NCBI GenBank assembly: GCA_015232935.1 | Contig: JADFYT010000001.1 | Coordinates: 1-62,816 of the forward strand | Source: Desulfamplus sp. | Lineage (GTDB): Bacteria; Desulfobacterota; Desulfobacteria; Desulfobacterales; Desulfobacteraceae | DNA length: 62,816 nt | Direction of reading: 5' to 3' | Shown here: positions 52,632-61,728 of the stretch, one piece after another | Position numbering within the stretch: position 1 is the first letter of the stretch | Layout of the letters: the number at the start of each line of letters is the position of its first letter | Position numbers and translations under genes: made by a program | Notes under the pieces: model-generated | Told to the model about the DNA's origin: nothing | Database searches by the model: none | The model's input: only the letters and a program-made list of their open reading frames with translations

Positions 52632-54518
52632 TTATATAAAACCCTGCTGACCAATATAAAGCAAAATCTCGTGTGCAGCTTCATCTGGTGTGATGTTCGT
52701 AGTATCTATGGTTATCTCGTTGTTTTCCGGTATCTCGTATGGATCATCCACTCCTGTAAAACCTTTTAACAGCCCGGCTCTTGCCTTTGCATACATCCCC
52801 TTGCGGTCACGTTTTTCACACTCTTCAACAGGCGTTGCCACATGCACTTCAAAAAAACCTCCATGCATTTCAATGGCATTTCTTATTTCATCTCTTGTTT
52901 TTTTATACGGGGCTATCGGAGCACAGATGGCAACACCACGATTTTTTGTTATCTCTGCTGCTACAAAGCCAATGCGTCGTACATTGATATCCCTGTGTTC
53001 CTTGGAAAAATCAAGTTCACTTGAAAGATTTCTTCTGACAATATCACCATCAAGCAGCGTGACCGGCCTGGTACCTATCTCCATGAATTTTGCATAGAGT
53101 ACATTGGCAATAGTAGATTTGCCAGCCCCTGACAGCCCTGTCAGAAAGACCGTAAAACCCTGACCGGAAGGTGGTGGGTAGGATTTTTTCAGTTCACAGA
53201 CAACTTCAGGAAAGGTTGCCCACTCCGGCACATTTTTTCCTGCACGGATTCTTTTTCTGATATCTGTACCTGACAAAAAGATTGTCTCTGGCAGAAAGGT
53301 TGTTTCTGCATAGCCTGAATTAGAAGTAGTCTTTGAGCCTTGATCTTTAGAAAACCCGCTTGCAGAAAAATTTGAGCCGTTACCCGCTGAAAATTCATTT
53401 GCAGAAGATTTGCTTTCAGGAAATTTACCCGCAAGAATTTCATCTTCAAACCGGTATTCATCTTCAAATGGAAGATAGAGCATTTTTTTAAATGATATTA
53501 CCTCAACCCCTATTTCCGAAGCAGCCTCGGACGCGATGTTGGAAGCATCCTCACAGTTGTAAAAGGGCAGACCATTGCTATCAGTCCCGGGACTTGAGTG
53601 GTCATGCCCGATTATAAAGTGGGTACAGCCAAAATTTTTACCCATGATCATGTGAAGCAGAGCATCTCTTGGCCCTGCCATTCTCATGGCCAGAGGAAGA
53701 AGATTGAGCAAAAAAGAGTCAGGAGGGTAGTGAGATTCCACCTTTTTATAACACTTCATGCGGGTAAAATGGTCAAAATCACCTGGTTTTGTCTCTCCGG
53801 CAACCGGCAGAAGCAGAAGATTTGCCTTGGCCTTGTGCATTGCCCTGATTGTCATCTCAAATTGCGGTCTATGCAGAGGTTGATGTGTCTGAAATCCAAC
53901 CACCCTTTTCCATCCAAGTTTCCTGAATATTTCCCGAACTTCTGCCGGTGACCTTCTAAGCTGCCTGAAATCGGAATGGATGGGAAGGCTCATGGATTCA
54001 ACCCTTCCGCCTATGTAAAACCGCCCTGACCGATTGTATAGATAATGCACACCTGGATGTTGCACATCCTTTGTTCCATATAGAATCATTGACTCTCTAT
54101 CCCTCTCAACCGGCCATATATCTTCAACACTCATCATGCCAAGCAAAAAGCCCTCAGGATCCCTGAGCATTACAGACTGGCCTGTCTCCAGGCTGTTTCC
54201 AAGAGCCTCCGGCACATCAAGGCAGATGGGCACGGGCCATAGTTCTCCTGTTGAAAGACGCATCCTGTCCAGTACAGTTTCATAGTCAATCTGCTTCATA
54301 AAGCCTTTTAGAGGAGAATAGGCACCAATTGAGAGAAGCTCAAAATCACACATCTGGCGGGGATTGAGAATAACATCCTGCATTGTGGATGAAACTTTTT
54401 TTAAAAGTTCGCAACGTTCTTGATCGACAATCAAATTTACAGGATGGCTGATGTTGCCATGTGCAATAGGGGGAAAACAGGCGGTTTTATTTTTTGACAT
54501 TTCATCTTTGTCTGTCAC
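52632..54518 (-). CDS. Bifunctional sulfate adenylyltransferase-like / APS kinase fusion
   Basis: 628 residues. The N-terminal part (about 20-430) has ATP sulfurylase architecture (LNPRQMCDFELLSIGAYSPL, MSVEDIWP). The C-terminal part (about 450-628) is APS kinase with P-loop GLSGAGKST (near 460), LLDGDIVRRNLS and RKGMYAKARAG, intact for PAPS synthesis. The sulfurylase active site departs from consensus: QTRNPxH is QTHQPLH (210-216), and GRDHAGPG is GHDHSSPG (near 303-310), losing two arginines and an asparagine normally used for ATP and sulfate. A Ser/Asn-rich insertion lies near 363-411. It may be a divergent or specialised enzyme; a second, canonical sat would be expected elsewhere if the organism respires sulfate. 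Confidence 0.85.
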   Translation of the reverse strand: MTDKDEMSKNKTACFPPIAHGNISHPVNLIVDQERCELLKKVSSTMQDVILNPRQMCDFELLSIGAYSPLKGFMKQIDYETVLDRMRLSTGELWPVPICLDVPEALGNSLETGQSVMLRDPEGFLLGMMSVEDIWPVERDRESMILYGTKDVQHPGVHYLYNRSGRFYIGGRVESMSLPIHSDFRQLRRSPAEVREIFRKLGWKRVVGFQTHQPLHRPQFEMTIRAMHKAKANLLLLPVAGETKPGDFDHFTRMKCYKKVESHYPPDSFLLNLLPLAMRMAGPRDALLHMIMGKNFGCTHFIIGHDHSSPGTDSNGLPFYNCEDASNIASEAASEIGVEVISFKKMLYLPFEDEYRFEDEILAGKFPESKSSANEFSAGNGSNFSASGFSKDQGSKTTSNSGYAETTFLPETIFLSGTDIRKRIRAGKNVPEWATFPEVVCELKKSYPPPSGQGFTVFLTGLSGAGKSTIANVLYAKFMEIGTRPVTLLDGDIVRRNLSSELDFSKEHRDINVRRIGFVAAEITKNRGVAICAPIAPYKKTRDEIRNAIEMHGGFFEVHVATPVEECEKRDRKGMYAKARAGLLKGFTGVDDPYEIPENNEITIDTTNITPDEAAHEILLYIGQQGFI

Positions 54519-54852
54519 AATTTTATCTCCATAGAGCTTTATATATTTTTATAAATTATTATTGATGGTCGGGTAAAAAGTCATTTTGCAAAAATGCGTC
54601 ATCAATAAAATCAGATAATTATGACTCTAAAAAATGCCTTTTCAGGACTTTTTACGAGACCATCATTATTTTGTTACCCAAAAAATTCGACCAGGCAAAA
54701 ATTGCGGTGAAGTTGCCCATGTTCTGTTCAACCAACTTGACTATTGATATCCTTTGCTGTAATAGATCGAACCATCTTTATGCTGACAGTTCATGAATGA
54801 TCCTAAATTACAGCAGTGTACATTTTTTCAAATAATCGAACCAAGACTTTAA
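54519..54852. other. Intergenic region
   Basis: 334 bp between divergent genes. The MITE-like palindrome at 54563-54665 takes up a third. The remainder is AT-rich with no gene seen. Confidence 0.55.
54563..54665. mobile_element. 103-bp MITE-like palindromic element
   Basis: Terminal inverted repeats of 20 bp (54563-54582 and 54646-54665) differ at two positions. TTAT flanks both sides, a possible target duplication. Internal AAGTCATTTTGCAAAA and the right end match the IS remnant at 1036-1527, so it looks like a non-autonomous derivative of that IS. Confidence 0.65.
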
Positions 54853-55914
54853 ATGCAAAGCTTTACTCTAAAAAACCATTTGTTTCTTGCATTCTTTCTT
54901 TTTTTTGTATCCGCAGCCATCAGCCTGTTTCTGATAAGGACTACAAAAGTGCTTGATATTCCAAATGGCCGATCCTCACACTCCAAACCCACTCCTACAA
55001 TTGGCGGGGTTGCAATTGTTTTCACATTTTTTCTCAGCATGGCCATACTCTATTTTGTTGCCCACACCACAATGATCACAGAAAGATATTTTCTTGGTTT
55101 TACGTTCTCAAGTCTTTTAATTGCCGGCATGTCTTTCTATGATGACTTCAAGTGTAAACCCTTTTACATAAAGTTAGCAACACAGATTTTTGCTGTGATT
55201 GTTGTAATGTCCTTTGGCATTATCATCCACCATATTAATTTTCCCTACAATTTTCTTTTCCTGAATGATAAATCACTTGGAGCCGCAAGTTATGTCATTA
55301 CCTTTGGATGGATACTTGGTATGACAAACGCTTATAATTTCATGGATGGACTAAATGGTATGGCTGGCGGAAACGCCATAATCGCATCCATTTTTTTCTG
55401 CATCATATCTCTTGATCAGGGAAGCGACTTTACCTATATGGTATCCTATACCCTTGCAGCTGGAGTCTCGGGTTTTTTGATCTTTAATTTTCCAAGGGGA
55501 AAGTTGTTCATGGGAGATATCGGCAGCACATTTTTAGGATTCTCGTTTGCAACCTTATCAATCATTGCATCCCTTTATGATAATGCCCATACCTCTTTAC
55601 TGATTATCCCGCTGCTCTTTTTTCATTTTATCTATGACACTTTCTTTACTTTTGTACGTAGAATGATAAACGGAGAAAATGTCTTCCAGGCACATCGAAC
55701 CCATCTATACCAACTATTCAACAGACTTGGCTACAAGCACTTCTCGGTTACCATGTTTTACTATACTGTAGCCGTGGCACAAGGCTTGGGTGCTCTGTGG
55801 ATGATCAAAATAACAGGCCTGCAAAGATTGCTGATATTTATTCCATACTTACTGTTTCAGGTAATCTACAGCATTGTGATTATATATTACGCAAAAAAAA
55901 GAGGTGTAATATGA
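54853..55914 (+). CDS. Undecaprenyl-phosphate sugar-1-phosphate transferase (WecA/MraY family)
   Basis: 353-residue polytopic membrane enzyme that transfers a sugar-1-phosphate from a UDP-sugar to undecaprenyl phosphate, the first step of a cell-envelope glycan. About 10 helices are visible. Family motifs are PNGRSSHSKPTPTIGG near 36, YDDF near 94, NAYNFMDGLNGMAGG near 156, KLFMGDIGSTFLGF near 216 and the cytosolic QAHRTHLYQ near 278. It resembles WecA/RfbV-type more than MraY, since no murein genes are adjacent. No clear ribosome site lies before the ATG. Confidence 0.9.
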   Translation: MQSFTLKNHLFLAFFLFFVSAAISLFLIRTTKVLDIPNGRSSHSKPTPTIGGVAIVFTFFLSMAILYFVAHTTMITERYFLGFTFSSLLIAGMSFYDDFKCKPFYIKLATQIFAVIVVMSFGIIIHHINFPYNFLFLNDKSLGAASYVITFGWILGMTNAYNFMDGLNGMAGGNAIIASIFFCIISLDQGSDFTYMVSYTLAAGVSGFLIFNFPRGKLFMGDIGSTFLGFSFATLSIIASLYDNAHTSLLIIPLLFFHFIYDTFFTFVRRMINGENVFQAHRTHLYQLFNRLGYKHFSVTMFYYTVAVAQGLGALWMIKITGLQRLLIFIPYLLFQVIYSIVIIYYAKKRGVI

Positions 55915-56309
55915 ATGACTCTTTACCCAAATCAGTGTCTCCAGTGAATGAACAAAAAACCGCCAAACATGAGAATATATCATCCGGAGACAAGGAGAGT
56001 TCACCTGCAATAATATTTGGATTAAAAGACTACCCAAGACCCAGAAACTCAGGTTTTTTTTACTGCAAGCCGCCTTCTCTGTTTGGAAATTTCAGCATCA
56101 AGACCCTTGCGGTACTTGATCTTTATAATACAGACAGGCAGTATATTACCCAAATAATAACCAAAGGTATTGAGTGTATGCTTGAAGATGACGAGTATGC
56201 CAACAACAAAGAGTATTACCTGACAAATTATGAAACTGAAAACATGAAGCCGTTTGTCCAGACTATTCTGAAACAGGTAATCGAGAGCAACCTTTTGTTA
56301 TCATTATGA
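55911..56309 (+). CDS. Hypothetical protein
   Basis: 132 residues; no family recognised. The first 45 residues are polar and probably disordered. The rest is a small alpha/beta domain (NFSIKTLAVLDLYNTDRQYI). The ATG overlaps the stop of the transferase gene by four bases and its own stop overlaps the rsmE start by four, so it is translated within a coupled three-gene unit. A longer frame upstream (from 55797) lies inside the transferase gene and is rejected. Confidence 0.7.
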   Translation: MNDSLPKSVSPVNEQKTAKHENISSGDKESSPAIIFGLKDYPRPRNSGFFYCKPPSLFGNFSIKTLAVLDLYNTDRQYITQIITKGIECMLEDDEYANNKEYYLTNYETENMKPFVQTILKQVIESNLLLSL

Positions 56310-57082
56310 ATCTGATACTTTTACTCGAAGAGGATCTCATAACTAAAGACAGGGTTATCCTTTACGGAAGAAGATTGGAACATATCAGCAAGGTTCATCG
56401 TGCCAACACAGGAGATACTCTCAATGTAGGACTTCTGAACAGCCTTATGGGCAGAGGCAAAATTATTTCCATGGATAAACGCAGTGTCGAGATGGAGATA
56501 ACGCTTGACCATGAACCGCCCCCTCCTCTGCCCCTCACTTTGGTAATTGCCCTGCCAAGACCCAAGATGCTAAGACGGATTCTGCAATCTGCAGCCGCTC
56601 TTGGTATCAAGGAGATTTACATTATCAACTCATGGCGTGTAGAAAAATCCTTCTGGTTATCTCCATTTCTTGCTCCTGACAGGCTTAAAAATGAGCTGAT
56701 TACAGGTCTTGAACAGGCCAAAGATACCATCATGCCCAAAATTTACTTAAAACGTCTTTTCAAGCCTTTTGTCACAGAAGAGCTTTTGCTGCTTGCCAAA
56801 GGTGGAAGATCAAGCCGACTTTCGACATCTTCAACTTCAGCAGCAAATAATTCAGGCATAAATCAATGCAAACCAGTTGCAATCACTGCACACCCGGGAG
56901 CTATTTACCCATGTCCGGAACGGATCACGCAAAGTTCTATTCTTGTAATGGGACCAGAAGGAGGATTCATTGACATTGAGATTGCGACACTGGAACAGGC
57001 AGGCTTCACAACTGTAAATATTGGCAGAAGAATTCTGAGGCTTGAAACCGCGGTACCTTTCATTGTATCAAAATTATATTAA
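56306..57082 (+). CDS. rsmE: 16S rRNA (uracil-1498-N3)-methyltransferase
   Basis: 258-residue SPOUT methyltransferase that methylates U1498 of 16S rRNA using SAM. Landmarks are the N-terminal PUA-like part (LEHISKVHRANTGDTLNVG), AAALGIKEIYIINSWRVEKS near 97, the knotted SAM site VMGPEGGFIDIEIATLEQAG near 215 and NIGRRILRLETAV near 236. A Ser/Thr/Asn-rich loop (SSRLSTSSTSAANNSG, near 173-188) is another low-complexity insertion. Start codon overlaps the previous stop. Confidence 0.95.
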   Translation: MNLILLLEEDLITKDRVILYGRRLEHISKVHRANTGDTLNVGLLNSLMGRGKIISMDKRSVEMEITLDHEPPPPLPLTLVIALPRPKMLRRILQSAAALGIKEIYIINSWRVEKSFWLSPFLAPDRLKNELITGLEQAKDTIMPKIYLKRLFKPFVTEELLLLAKGGRSSRLSTSSTSAANNSGINQCKPVAITAHPGAIYPCPERITQSSILVMGPEGGFIDIEIATLEQAGFTTVNIGRRILRLETAVPFIVSKLY

Positions 57083-57109
57083 CAAAATTGTTCTTCAAGG
57101 AATATACAA

Positions 57110-57325
57110 ATGAAACCGAACCAGATAAAAGATACAAAATCCAAGCCATCTCAAACAACTGAAAACAGGAATAAAATTAACCCGGAGCGTAAAATGGCAT
57201 TTGAAAGCCTGCCCCCACATATAAGGGAAAATATGACCGAGGAGGAGGTACAACTGTTTCTTTATGCCAGGGAGTGGCCAGAATCCATGTTCAAAAAATT
57301 TGATGAATTTATACTTGCAAAGTAG
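57110..57325 (+). CDS. Small hypothetical protein
   Basis: 71 residues, no family recognised. A basic, disordered N-terminal third is followed by a helical part (PPHIRENMTEEEVQLFLYAR). AAGGAA precedes the ATG. It follows rsmE by 27 bp and could be co-expressed with it. A family-D repeat arm lies directly after the stop. Confidence 0.6.
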   Translation: MKPNQIKDTKSKPSQTTENRNKINPERKMAFESLPPHIRENMTEEEVQLFLYAREWPESMFKKFDEFILAK

Positions 57326-57436
57326 TGTTCTTTCAAGGTTTATGACACAATACATCATTGTAATCGTAAGGCTTTGATTCTTCTTAATGGTGTCCGCCAG
57401 GACATGGTTTTTTTTAACAAACACAAGGGAGGAAAG

Positions 57437-59155
57437 ATGAGTTTAAAAACGTTAAGCATTAAATGGAAAATTTTCGGGATAGTTTTAATCGGCCCTCTTG
57501 TTGTAGCGATTATCCTTGCATTCCAAAATGTTAACTCCATCCAGGATTGGGCTGAGAAGTCCACAATTGAAAAGAGCCGTGCCGTTGTCCTGATGGCCGA
57601 AGCAGGCAGAAACGAGATGGCAAGCAAACTTGAATCTGGAATAATAAAGCCATTTAGCGAATTGGGCAAATCCAATATTGTATCAGCGGTACCGGTCATC
57701 ACAGCCATAAATATGGCCAGGATCAATGCTGAAAAAGCAGGATATCAGTTCAGAGTTCCAAAATTCAGCCCGAGAAACCCTGATAATGAGCCAACAGAAC
57801 TGGAAGCCGCCATACTAAAAGAGATGGAAGATCAGAACCTTGAGGAAAAAATTGTTGTTGAAGAGAATCAGATCCGTTATTTCAAAGCGGTTTATCTGAC
57901 AAAAGAGTGTCTTTTTTGTCATGGCGATCCCAAAGGCAAAACTGATCCGACAGGTGGGATAATGGAAGGATGGAAAGAGGGCGAAATGCACGGTGCATTT
58001 GAAATTATCGGCTCTCTTGCAGAGGCAAAAGAGGCTGTATGGGAAGCAAAGAAGAGTATTACCCTATGGACAGCACTCATTTTAGTGCTCATCAGCATGT
58101 TTGTCTGGCTCCTTGTAAAAATGAATTTGCTAAAACCCCTTGAGACCTCAACTACGTTCATAAATGCCATCTCAAAAGGAGATCTGACCCGTTCCATTGA
58201 GTCCGATTATAAAGACGAATTTGGAGAGATGTTCACAAACCTCAACACAATGTCTTTAAATCTGAGGAAAATGATCACCGATATTTCAGAGAACAGCAAA
58301 GTTCTTTTAAATGCATCAAGTGGTATTCAGAGCATTGCAGATTCTCTGTCCAAAGGTTCTGACAAGACATCCAATAATGCCAACACTGTAGCTGTAGCCG
58401 CAGAAGAGATGAGTTCAAACATGAATTCCGTTGCCGCAGCAATGGAGCAGGCATCGACAAATATTGGTATTGTGGCAACATCAGCAGAAAATATTAACCG
58501 CAATATAAACGCTATTTCAAACAACTCTGACAAAGCCAGGGAGATTACTGAAAAGGCTGTAAAACAGGCAATAACAGCCTCTGAACGGGTTGATAAATTA
58601 GGACGTGCCGCAACACAGATCGGAAAGGTGACCGAAGCTATCAGCGGCATTTCTGAACAGACCAATCTTCTGGCTCTTAACGCCACCATTGAGGCAGCAA
58701 GGGCGGGAGAAGCAGGAAAGGGATTTGCGGTTGTTGCCAACGAAATCAAAGACCTTGCAAGGCAAACATCAGATGCCACAAGTGAAATCAACAAAATGAT
58801 TGAAGATATTCAAAAATCCACAATGGAAACGGTAAAGGACATTGAAGAGATATCAACCGTCATTAACAATGTGAACAAAACAGTATCTGACATTGCAATA
58901 TCTGTTGATGAGCAGTCCAGAACTACTCGCGAGATTGCTGAAAACGTGATGCAGGCATCCCAGGGTATAAGTGAGGTCAACGAGAATGTCTCGCAGACAT
59001 CAGCTGTCTCGGAAGAGATTGCAAGAGACATCTCTGATGTAAATCAGTCCGCACAGGAAATGTCACGCAACAGCACCACATTGAACAGTAAATCCCGTGA
59101 GCTTTTCGGGATATCAGACAAGATGAAAACAACTGTAAGTAAATTCAAAATCTAA
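57437..59155 (+). CDS. Chemoreceptor with c-type-heme (DUF3365/Tll0287-like) sensor
   Basis: 572 residues from ATG 57437, which has GGGAGG upstream; the longer frame from 57374 has no such site. Helices at about 11-30 and 207-227 flank a periplasmic sensor of the DUF3365 / Tll0287-like type with one CxxCH heme motif (ECLFCHGDPKG, near residue 156). Heme-binding sensors of this type can respond to redox state or gases. A HAMP domain and the MCP signalling hairpin (EQTNLLALNATIEAARAGEA) follow, so it should couple the signal to CheA and motility. Confidence 0.92.
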   Translation: MSLKTLSIKWKIFGIVLIGPLVVAIILAFQNVNSIQDWAEKSTIEKSRAVVLMAEAGRNEMASKLESGIIKPFSELGKSNIVSAVPVITAINMARINAEKAGYQFRVPKFSPRNPDNEPTELEAAILKEMEDQNLEEKIVVEENQIRYFKAVYLTKECLFCHGDPKGKTDPTGGIMEGWKEGEMHGAFEIIGSLAEAKEAVWEAKKSITLWTALILVLISMFVWLLVKMNLLKPLETSTTFINAISKGDLTRSIESDYKDEFGEMFTNLNTMSLNLRKMITDISENSKVLLNASSGIQSIADSLSKGSDKTSNNANTVAVAAEEMSSNMNSVAAAMEQASTNIGIVATSAENINRNINAISNNSDKAREITEKAVKQAITASERVDKLGRAATQIGKVTEAISGISEQTNLLALNATIEAARAGEAGKGFAVVANEIKDLARQTSDATSEINKMIEDIQKSTMETVKDIEEISTVINNVNKTVSDIAISVDEQSRTTREIAENVMQASQGISEVNENVSQTSAVSEEIARDISDVNQSAQEMSRNSTTLNSKSRELFGISDKMKTTVSKFKI

Positions 59156-59161
59156 TTTTTC

Positions 59162-59214
59162 CGCCGAGAAGTCTGTCTGATCAGTAGTAAAGTTGGGGCT
59201 TCTCGGCGTTTTTA
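59162..59214. terminator. Intrinsic terminator after the heme chemoreceptor
   Basis: CGCCGAGAAG (59162-59171) pairs perfectly with 59199-59208 and is followed by TTTTTATTT. The A/T context on the left would also serve the convergent protease gene. Confidence 0.9.
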
Positions 59215-59230
59215 TTTCAATCCATTACGA

Positions 59231-60562
59231 TTATGGATTAACGGGCTTTTCAATTGCAGTTACTGCCTGATTGTCAAGCATCACCTTGCCACTCTTAACT
59301 TGAAGTATTGCTGTCAGATCATCAAAGACTATTAATTGAACGGCTCTGCTGGCCGGCATTACCAAACTTGTCTTGTTTACCTCATCTTTAAAGGTGATTG
59401 TCGCACCGGAACGCGACACTCTAAAAAAAGATGAAGATTCCTGAAAAGATATGATATTAATGCCGGGAAAATTAATAAGCTTTGCATGTGCCCCATTTTG
59501 TACAATGATATTGTTGACCCCCTGACAGCCGTAAACATAAATATCGCTTCCGGAGTAAATTTTTGTCGGGGTACTGCCTGTCAATATGACCGGATAGCCT
59601 GTCTGCTGAAGTATCCAGCCACTCCCTTTTGATATACGGCTATATACGCCATATGAGTCAGGCTGTGCACAGCCGTTTCCCCAGCTGACAATTCCAGTGA
59701 GGATATACCCGCCATCAGTGAGGGGAGTCACAAGCGGTCCCCCACTGTCTCCTAAACAGGCATCCTTTCCCCCTTCAGCAAAACCTGCACAAAGCATATT
59801 CTCTGTAATTTCTCCATCTCCAAAAAAAACCGCACAATCTTCATTGGATACTAATGGGAGCTTTACCTCCTGCAACTGGTCTGGATATGAACGGTTTTTG
59901 GGTTCTGTCGAGCCCCATCCCATAGCGGTCGCCATGACGTTTTTTTTGGAAGTCAAAGATAATTTCAGAAAAGAGAAATCTGTTTCAGATGTTGCCAAAA
60001 AATCAACTGGCTGCTTGGTTGAGGGGGTCTTAAGTTGAATCAGGGCAAAGTCATTATCTGTAAGAATATCATCGTAATCAGGATGAACAATAATTTTAGA
60101 GACTTCGATCCGCTCATATGTGTCAGTGGACGCATTTAAATTCAACATATCAAGAACAACATCAATACTATGAGCCTGAAGTGGAAGGGTACTATAGTCC
60201 TCGCAGACGCAATGTGCCGCGGTCAGCACCCAGAAAGGTTCTATAAGCACCCCTCCGCAAAACTGCCCACGGGCAAGGTCATCTTCGTTGCTGTAAACCA
60301 AAGCAGCCATCCATGGATACTTTGAGGGATCAGTTACAGTCTGACCGCCCACTATGCGAGTTTCATGAGAAGTACGTACATCATTGAAACAAGAAGCATC
60401 TGGCGACAAATCTATAGTATCAGCAGGGATCTTCTGAGCAAAAGATGGGGAAGGATATCTGGCTGTGAAGGACAAGAATTCAACCAAGGGATAAAAAGCA
60501 TATAATACAGAGAAGCACGGCATGAAACAGAGCAGCACAAATATACGAAACCATCTTTTCAT
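59231..60562 (-). CDS. Secreted trypsin-like serine protease (S1 family)
   Basis: 443 residues from ATG 60562. A signal peptide (RIFVLLCFMPCFSVLYAF) leads to a short propeptide and the canonical activation site RIVGG. The catalytic triad is complete: His in LTAAHC, Asp in DNDFALIQL and Ser in GDSGGP; the S1-pocket context KDACLGDSGG suggests trypsin-like (Arg/Lys) specificity. At least six cysteines could form disulfides. A C-terminal beta-rich domain of about 115 residues (from YSGSDIYVYGCQ) follows, resembling calcium-independent stalk modules in secreted proteins. Eukaryote-like S1 proteases are uncommon in sulfate reducers. ATG 60577 is the alternative start. Confidence 0.9.
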   Translation of the reverse strand: MKRWFRIFVLLCFMPCFSVLYAFYPLVEFLSFTARYPSPSFAQKIPADTIDLSPDASCFNDVRTSHETRIVGGQTVTDPSKYPWMAALVYSNEDDLARGQFCGGVLIEPFWVLTAAHCVCEDYSTLPLQAHSIDVVLDMLNLNASTDTYERIEVSKIIVHPDYDDILTDNDFALIQLKTPSTKQPVDFLATSETDFSFLKLSLTSKKNVMATAMGWGSTEPKNRSYPDQLQEVKLPLVSNEDCAVFFGDGEITENMLCAGFAEGGKDACLGDSGGPLVTPLTDGGYILTGIVSWGNGCAQPDSYGVYSRISKGSGWILQQTGYPVILTGSTPTKIYSGSDIYVYGCQGVNNIIVQNGAHAKLINFPGINIISFQESSSFFRVSRSGATITFKDEVNKTSLVMPASRAVQLIVFDDLTAILQVKSGKVMLDNQAVTAIEKPVNP

Positions 60563-60692
60563 CGTAAAAGACCCCATATGGAAATTACATCAGTCATGTT
60601 ACGCACCAGCTTTGATCAACAAGAGTTTTACATGGTTATCAAAATCCCGAAACCATTTATTTTTCAGTATTCACTGCGTAACACAACTTACA

Positions 60693-61610
60693 TTATTTAT
60701 CCTGCATCTGTTCAACAAGTTTTTTCAGAACCTCGTCTGCCTTTTCAATGGGAATCTGACAGGTGCCAACCTTTTTATGTCCTCCTCCCTCATATTTAAG
60801 CATAAGTGAGCCTATGTCTGTGGTACAGGTTTTATTTATAATGCTGTATCCGCAGGTCATAACAATATTTTGACGCTGAAATCCCCATACTACCTGTATA
60901 GAGACATTCTGGTCAGGATAGAGGCTGTAAAGGACAAACCTGTTACCTGTGTATATCTCCTCCTGATTTCTCAAATCCAGCACAATCACATTGCCATGAA
61001 TGGTAGTATTATTAAGAACCATATTCTTAAATAGCTCATCCTGTTCAAAATAACGGCGGGTTCTCTCTTTAACATCTTCAATCTCAAGGATCTCTTCAAC
61101 GCTTTTATGACGGCAGTATTCGATCATGTCCATCATAAGCTGGTAATTACTGATTCTATAGTCTCTGTACCGGCCAAGTCCGGTCCTTGGATCCATGACA
61201 AACGAGAGCAGATCCCAGCCTTTGGGGTTTAGTATCTGCTCCTCTGTGAAGTTACCTGAATCTGCCTTGTCAACCGCCAGCACAAGATCATTGAGATGGG
61301 CATTATCAAATTCCTTTTCTCCCCCGTAGTATTCATAAATAACGCGGGCTGCACTTAAAGCCAGGGGATCGCTTACACCATTATAGTTTCCATACGCTTG
61401 CCTTTCAGTCTCGCTTGAATGGTGGTCAAACCAAATACCACAACCCTTTACATATGGAATATTGGCAAGAATGTCGTTCTCGGTAACCTCAATCTTGCCA
61501 TCCTGAATATCCTTGGGGTGAACAAACTTGATATCATCAATCATATCCTTTTCTTTAAGAAGTGCCGCACATCCCAGGCCATCAAAATCCGAACGTGTTA
61601 AAAGTCTCAT
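60693..61610 (-). CDS. DHH/DHHA1 phosphoesterase, exopolyphosphatase-like
   Basis: 305-residue cytosolic phosphoesterase. The DHH domain starts MRLLTRSDFDGLGCAALL with the metal aspartates, and has IWFDHHSSE near 62. The DHHA1 end is YEGGGHKKVGTCQ. The variant NTRSDFDG-type start is often annotated as exopolyphosphatase, but the substrate (polyphosphate, oligoribonucleotide or dinucleotide) is unproven. AGGAG precedes the ATG. It is unlike the DHH protein at 38.5 kb, which lacks the SDFDG start. Confidence 0.88.
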   Translation of the reverse strand: MRLLTRSDFDGLGCAALLKEKDMIDDIKFVHPKDIQDGKIEVTENDILANIPYVKGCGIWFDHHSSETERQAYGNYNGVSDPLALSAARVIYEYYGGEKEFDNAHLNDLVLAVDKADSGNFTEEQILNPKGWDLLSFVMDPRTGLGRYRDYRISNYQLMMDMIEYCRHKSVEEILEIEDVKERTRRYFEQDELFKNMVLNNTTIHGNVIVLDLRNQEEIYTGNRFVLYSLYPDQNVSIQVVWGFQRQNIVMTCGYSIINKTCTTDIGSLMLKYEGGGHKKVGTCQIPIEKADEVLKKLVEQMQDK

Positions 61611-61728
61611 AATAATGCTCCTTAATTGTATAAGTGTATGTGTGTCTGAATTGCAATTTTAAATGACTCAGGTCGCCAAATGAATTAAACTACAAAAAAA
61701 ATACTTTTTTTGCAACAGTATGGATAAA

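Noticed and set aside
53598..53951. 117-residue open frame opposite the sat gene
   Set aside because: Shadow of a conserved coding region with no start signals.
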